Assembly: GCA_024349245.1 (NCBI GenBank)
Contig: JALDNG010000048.1
Location: 6,413,501-6,477,500, forward strand
Source: Neodontobutis hainanensis
Lineage: Eukaryota; Chordata; Actinopteri; Gobiiformes; Odontobutidae
Direction: 5' to 3'
DNA: 64,000 nucleotides
The notes below the pieces were generated by a model, which worked only from the letters and a program-made list of their open reading frames with translations, was not told the DNA's origin and did not search any database. The translations under genes were made by a program, and so were the position numbers. This document shows positions 60,492 to 64,000 of the stretch, in pieces (the stretch's first letter is position 1; each line of letters starts with the position of its first letter).

Positions 60492-63400
60492 TATTTTTCT
60501 ACCTATGACAACAGACCCTCTCCATGCACCATGTTGTTCCATAAAACTCACTCAGAAAAGCTCAGAAATTCTAGCTTGCATTGGTGTAAACATAGTAGTT
60601 GAGGCTTAACCTGTTCCAAAAAAACACTCTGGGTTCACACAGCCAGGCTAACACCAGTCTCACTTGATAAGCTGTGATTATGTTGTGCGTCAGCAGAACA
60701 TTGAAGTTGAGCATTGATTCAATCGAGCCTCAATAAAAAACAATGGCAAGGAAATGCAACCTCCTGAACATCCCTTTAACATCCCTTAAACAGAGTAAAT
60801 GAAGACAAGCGAGGAGCAGAGAAACTAACGCTACGAACTGCACAAGCATAACACAACACAGACATCATTTAATCTGTTAATGACTCGGATTAAATAAAGA
60901 AACTTAAATAAAGAAACCCTCCACAAAAAGTGACTTTGTCTTTCAAATTAATATTTCTAGAAAAATAAAAGTGGGAAAATAAAATTAGGTACAGTAATCC
61001 ACAAACCTTTAAAATACTGATGATATTTAAGATTATAATATTATTTAGAAGAAATACCCCAAAAAACTGCCAGTCTCATGTAGATTAAAATCTATCTCAT
61101 AATTTGGCTAAATATTTATGTATTTATTAGTTCTAGTTGTTAATTAATAATATTAAACATTAGATAAAAAGATTTAAAATGAGTGCTTTTACACTTACTT
61201 TGTGATAATAGTTCTCTGATTCTCCAAATGTTTGGTCTAAGCCCGACCTTAAGCTTGCTCTGTACCAGGCCAAGTCATCTGCATAAGTTCCCATAGTGAC
61301 TGATTCTGACTCAGGATGAGCCTGCTTTATGGAACAGAAATAACTAAATGAGCCAGACTCCAAATAAGCCCAGGGTTTGGGTTAGCTAGTTTTATGGAAC
61401 AGCCCTCTGGTGACATATTTATATTTTGTCAACTTGAAAATCTTTCATTCACTTTTTCAGTCTTTAAGTTCAGTGACCAATTGTTTCTGACCAAAATTAT
61501 GACTGGAGCCCAGTGGGTCAACAGTTACATTTGCATCATTCTACAAAACTGTCACTTCCACAAGTCCAATCCTCCAATGTAAGCTAGAGTTATGGACACA
61601 TTCTTTATGAACACACTGTGTACGCATAAAACAACAATAACTTATCAGCTTGCTGCCTCATGCAGCTTTGTTTGTCTCAAACTTAGACATGTCTCAACTG
61701 AACAATAGACAAATAGGAACAGGTAAAATAACATGACTCATAAAACATACTCTTTCTGGCTCTTGTACAGAAGACGTCTCAAATTCCAGGCAGTTTCCTT
61801 TCCTCGGCCTGTGTCTGACTAATGGATGCGACACTAGGGAGCACACTTACTCCAGGAATGAATGAAAGAGAGAGAGAGACAGAAAGAAAGGTGCCAGGAG
61901 GTCAGAGTGAGAGAGAGAGAAGGAGGTGGCTTATGGGCTGAAAGCGAGTCTGTACCTCTTTTTCTGCTTTATAGGCTCAATGGAGAGCACAGGGAAGAGA
62001 TCAGAGCCACTTTGTCTGTGTGTGTGTGTGTTAAAGGGGCAGCATAGTGTCAAGCTTGATTTCATTACCGGGGCTAATCAGGTCCATATACTCTAAGTGC
62101 TGCTTTAATTTGTCTAATCTCTGCAGGATACGGCCGCTGCCTTCCAGCTCCACGGCTGCTTGGCCTCAAAGCACTAGAGTTACAACCCAAATAGATACAC
62201 ACTGGCCTGGGGCACTAGATATGGGGCCTTGCACAATGTCACATTATTTATGTTTTTATTACAGCAGATTAAAGCTTTATATACAAACTGATGGCAAAAC
62301 GCAAAAAAAATTATGTTTACCTCCTTGGATCCATTTTTTTTGCCAAAATTAGTGAGAAATACATTGCTGGCTCTTACGTGAAGTATTGGCTTCTCAATAT
62401 AAGATATAACCAAGGTGTGTCAGCTGTTTGTTTTCAACTGTTTTAAAAAGATCTAATATCTAATATTTTGAAAAGGTACAGCAAACATCATTTAACAGAC
62501 ATTAGCGTTATGTTTTTCACCTTGTAATTTAAAAGGCTAAACTAAAATGAGACCAAGCAATGCAAAAACACAGTGCTAGGTTTGTATTTCATTTTTTTAG
62601 TTAATTATTTCTGAAGTAAGACTGCATAAGTTATTTATAGCAATTACTGGAATAGTTCTCACAATGCAACTTAGGGGATGAGCCATACCCAATTATTGCA
62701 TTTTGAGAGCATTTAAACATGAACTCCAGACTTAGCTGGATGTATTAATAATGAAGAAAAAAGTTAGCAACTTAGAGGTTTTCACAGTTCATTATTTTAC
62801 CGTAAAGAGACAGTGTTTTAGGAAATGGAGCTCCACTGCAGAATTCTTTCACTGTCTGTGGGGTCAAGGAAGAGCAGAAAAAAAATACAAATTTATTGTT
62901 ATCCTTATTCATCTAATTGTTTTCTACCTACTTCACAACAATCAGGACATGTATTTTCTATTGGTGTGGCTCTCCTCGTTGTTCATTTCATCCAATGGTT
63001 CAACTAAAATACTATAATAGTTCCACTCTATACACTGATGACATTTATCCTGAAATGTTGATTGATTGATGCTAATTGTCTCAGGTATTATTTGGCACTA
63101 ATATGTACAGTATCACCTATCATATGCCTATGTCTTTATTCAGAGTGAATTATTTTTGTCTTTCATTAGCACTTAATCTGGCATTCCAATCTGGTCTTGT
63201 GTATTGACCAACTGCCAAGACAAATTACAGGTACTGCAGTTTTTTTAGTTTTTTTTTTTTCATCCATTTTACTATATCTACATCTATAATTTATTGTGCT
63301 ATTTATTCAGTTAGTAGAGTAATCAATTTACCCCATCTTAGTTTACAAAAGCTCAAATTTCCTAAGCACAGAAAAAAAAATTTAGCAGCTGGCAGAGGTT

Positions 63401-64000
63401 GAAGGTCTAAAAGCATGACCATGAAACATACTTTTTTCCAGGTTCAAAGCTTTCTATTTAAAACCCACCATGTGGGTTAAATCATTGATCATTCTTAGAA
63501 TTGTAACCCAGATGCACACGTGGACCTGTGTATCTGTAAGCCCAGGTGAGACGTCCACTCCAGCAATGCAGCAGTATTACCTCTGACCCACCTCCTCGGG
63601 TTGTCTTGTCAGCGTCAGGTGCACCTCTGGTAAAAGCTAAAACTCATGCTCTCACTTGCAGCAAACATCAAGCATTTATGATCAGCGCTGTCTCGGAATA
63701 TGACAATGTGTCTGTGTCACACTGTTATGGAAGGCCTCTTTGGTTTCACTCTGCACTTTAAAAGTAGATCTAACATCAAAGTGAAATACAAACTGTGGTT
63801 TAAACAAAGCTCCTTTCCTCAGAGAAATGTGGCACGGTGACTTCAGAGACACCTGCCTTTTGACAAGACATACGTACTTCCACTAGACTCTAGTGGAAGG
63901 ATAGTCAGATCAAATTTAAGGTTCAAGTTTTGCAGCCACTCTAATTATGATACATAATTTCTTCAGATTATTTGATTAAGAGCATGTCCTTTTCTGATTG
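60492..64000. other. Intergenic DNA, no gene seen
   Basis: AT-rich with GA-rich simple sequence (61866-61925) and a short (TG)n run (62017-62030). 62080-62190 and 63540-63760 are less AT-rich. No domain-bearing frame. Confidence 0.5.

Noticed and set aside
63490..63560. Possible exon ending CCCAG/GTGAGA with a cysteine-rich peptide
   Set aside because: The acceptor side has almost no pyrimidine tract and the peptide is only about 15 residues; not supportable.
1..64000. CRISPR arrays, operons, rRNA genes, plasmid or phage systems
   Set aside because: No regularly spaced repeats, no dense coding, no bacterial gene families; the window is vertebrate.

Overview
This is a non-coding, AT-rich stretch of what looks like a teleost fish genome. 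The evidence for a bony fish is the repeat content. There are Tc1-like transposase fragments, several non-autonomous hAT elements with 8-bp target-site duplications, tRNA-headed SINEs with the tail type common in ray-finned fishes, an L2-like 3' tail, and a class I (gamma/epsilon-like) endogenous retrovirus. I found no recognisable host protein-coding gene. I also found no bacterial features (operons, CRISPR, rRNA).

Layout: 1-0.76 kb holds a Tc1 fragment that runs off the left edge and a complete small hAT element. 5.49-6.66 kb is a second non-autonomous hAT. 9.5-10.1 kb holds a SINE fragment and a LINE fragment. 12.563-21.694 kb is one endogenous retrovirus (ERV) with 424-bp LTRs that differ at a single base and a CCAA duplication on both sides. 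21.7-23.0 kb is a hAT end broken by a TTAA-flanked MITE. 27.9-29.7 kb is a third hAT with perfect target duplications. 31.0-33.4 kb is a cluster of SINEs and a fold-back element. From 33.4 to 64 kb the DNA is mostly unique, with scattered repeat fragments and several less AT-rich blocks that look like candidate conserved non-coding elements or enhancers.

The ERV is the main feature. It keeps every cis element needed for reverse transcription: LTRs with TATA box and polyadenylation signal, a tRNA-Leu primer site, a repeat-rich leader and a polypurine tract. Its gag, pro and pol reading frames are recognisable end to end: myristoylated matrix, PPPY, capsid homology region, one CCHC knuckle, protease DSG, RT YVDD, RNase H, DDX35E integrase and a GPY/F-type C-terminus. 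They are cut by about sixteen frame changes, some fourteen of them in the same direction (net one base missing), often in homopolymers. Nearly all of env is gone; only the membrane anchor and cytoplasmic tail remain. Near-identical LTRs beside badly broken frames suggest either base-calling deletions in the assembly or a defective genome that was mobilised in trans. The leader has repeated small hairpins with GGA-type loops, and the pol-env interval has two hairpins sharing the loop motif CCGAGA. These look like undescribed cis-acting RNA signals.
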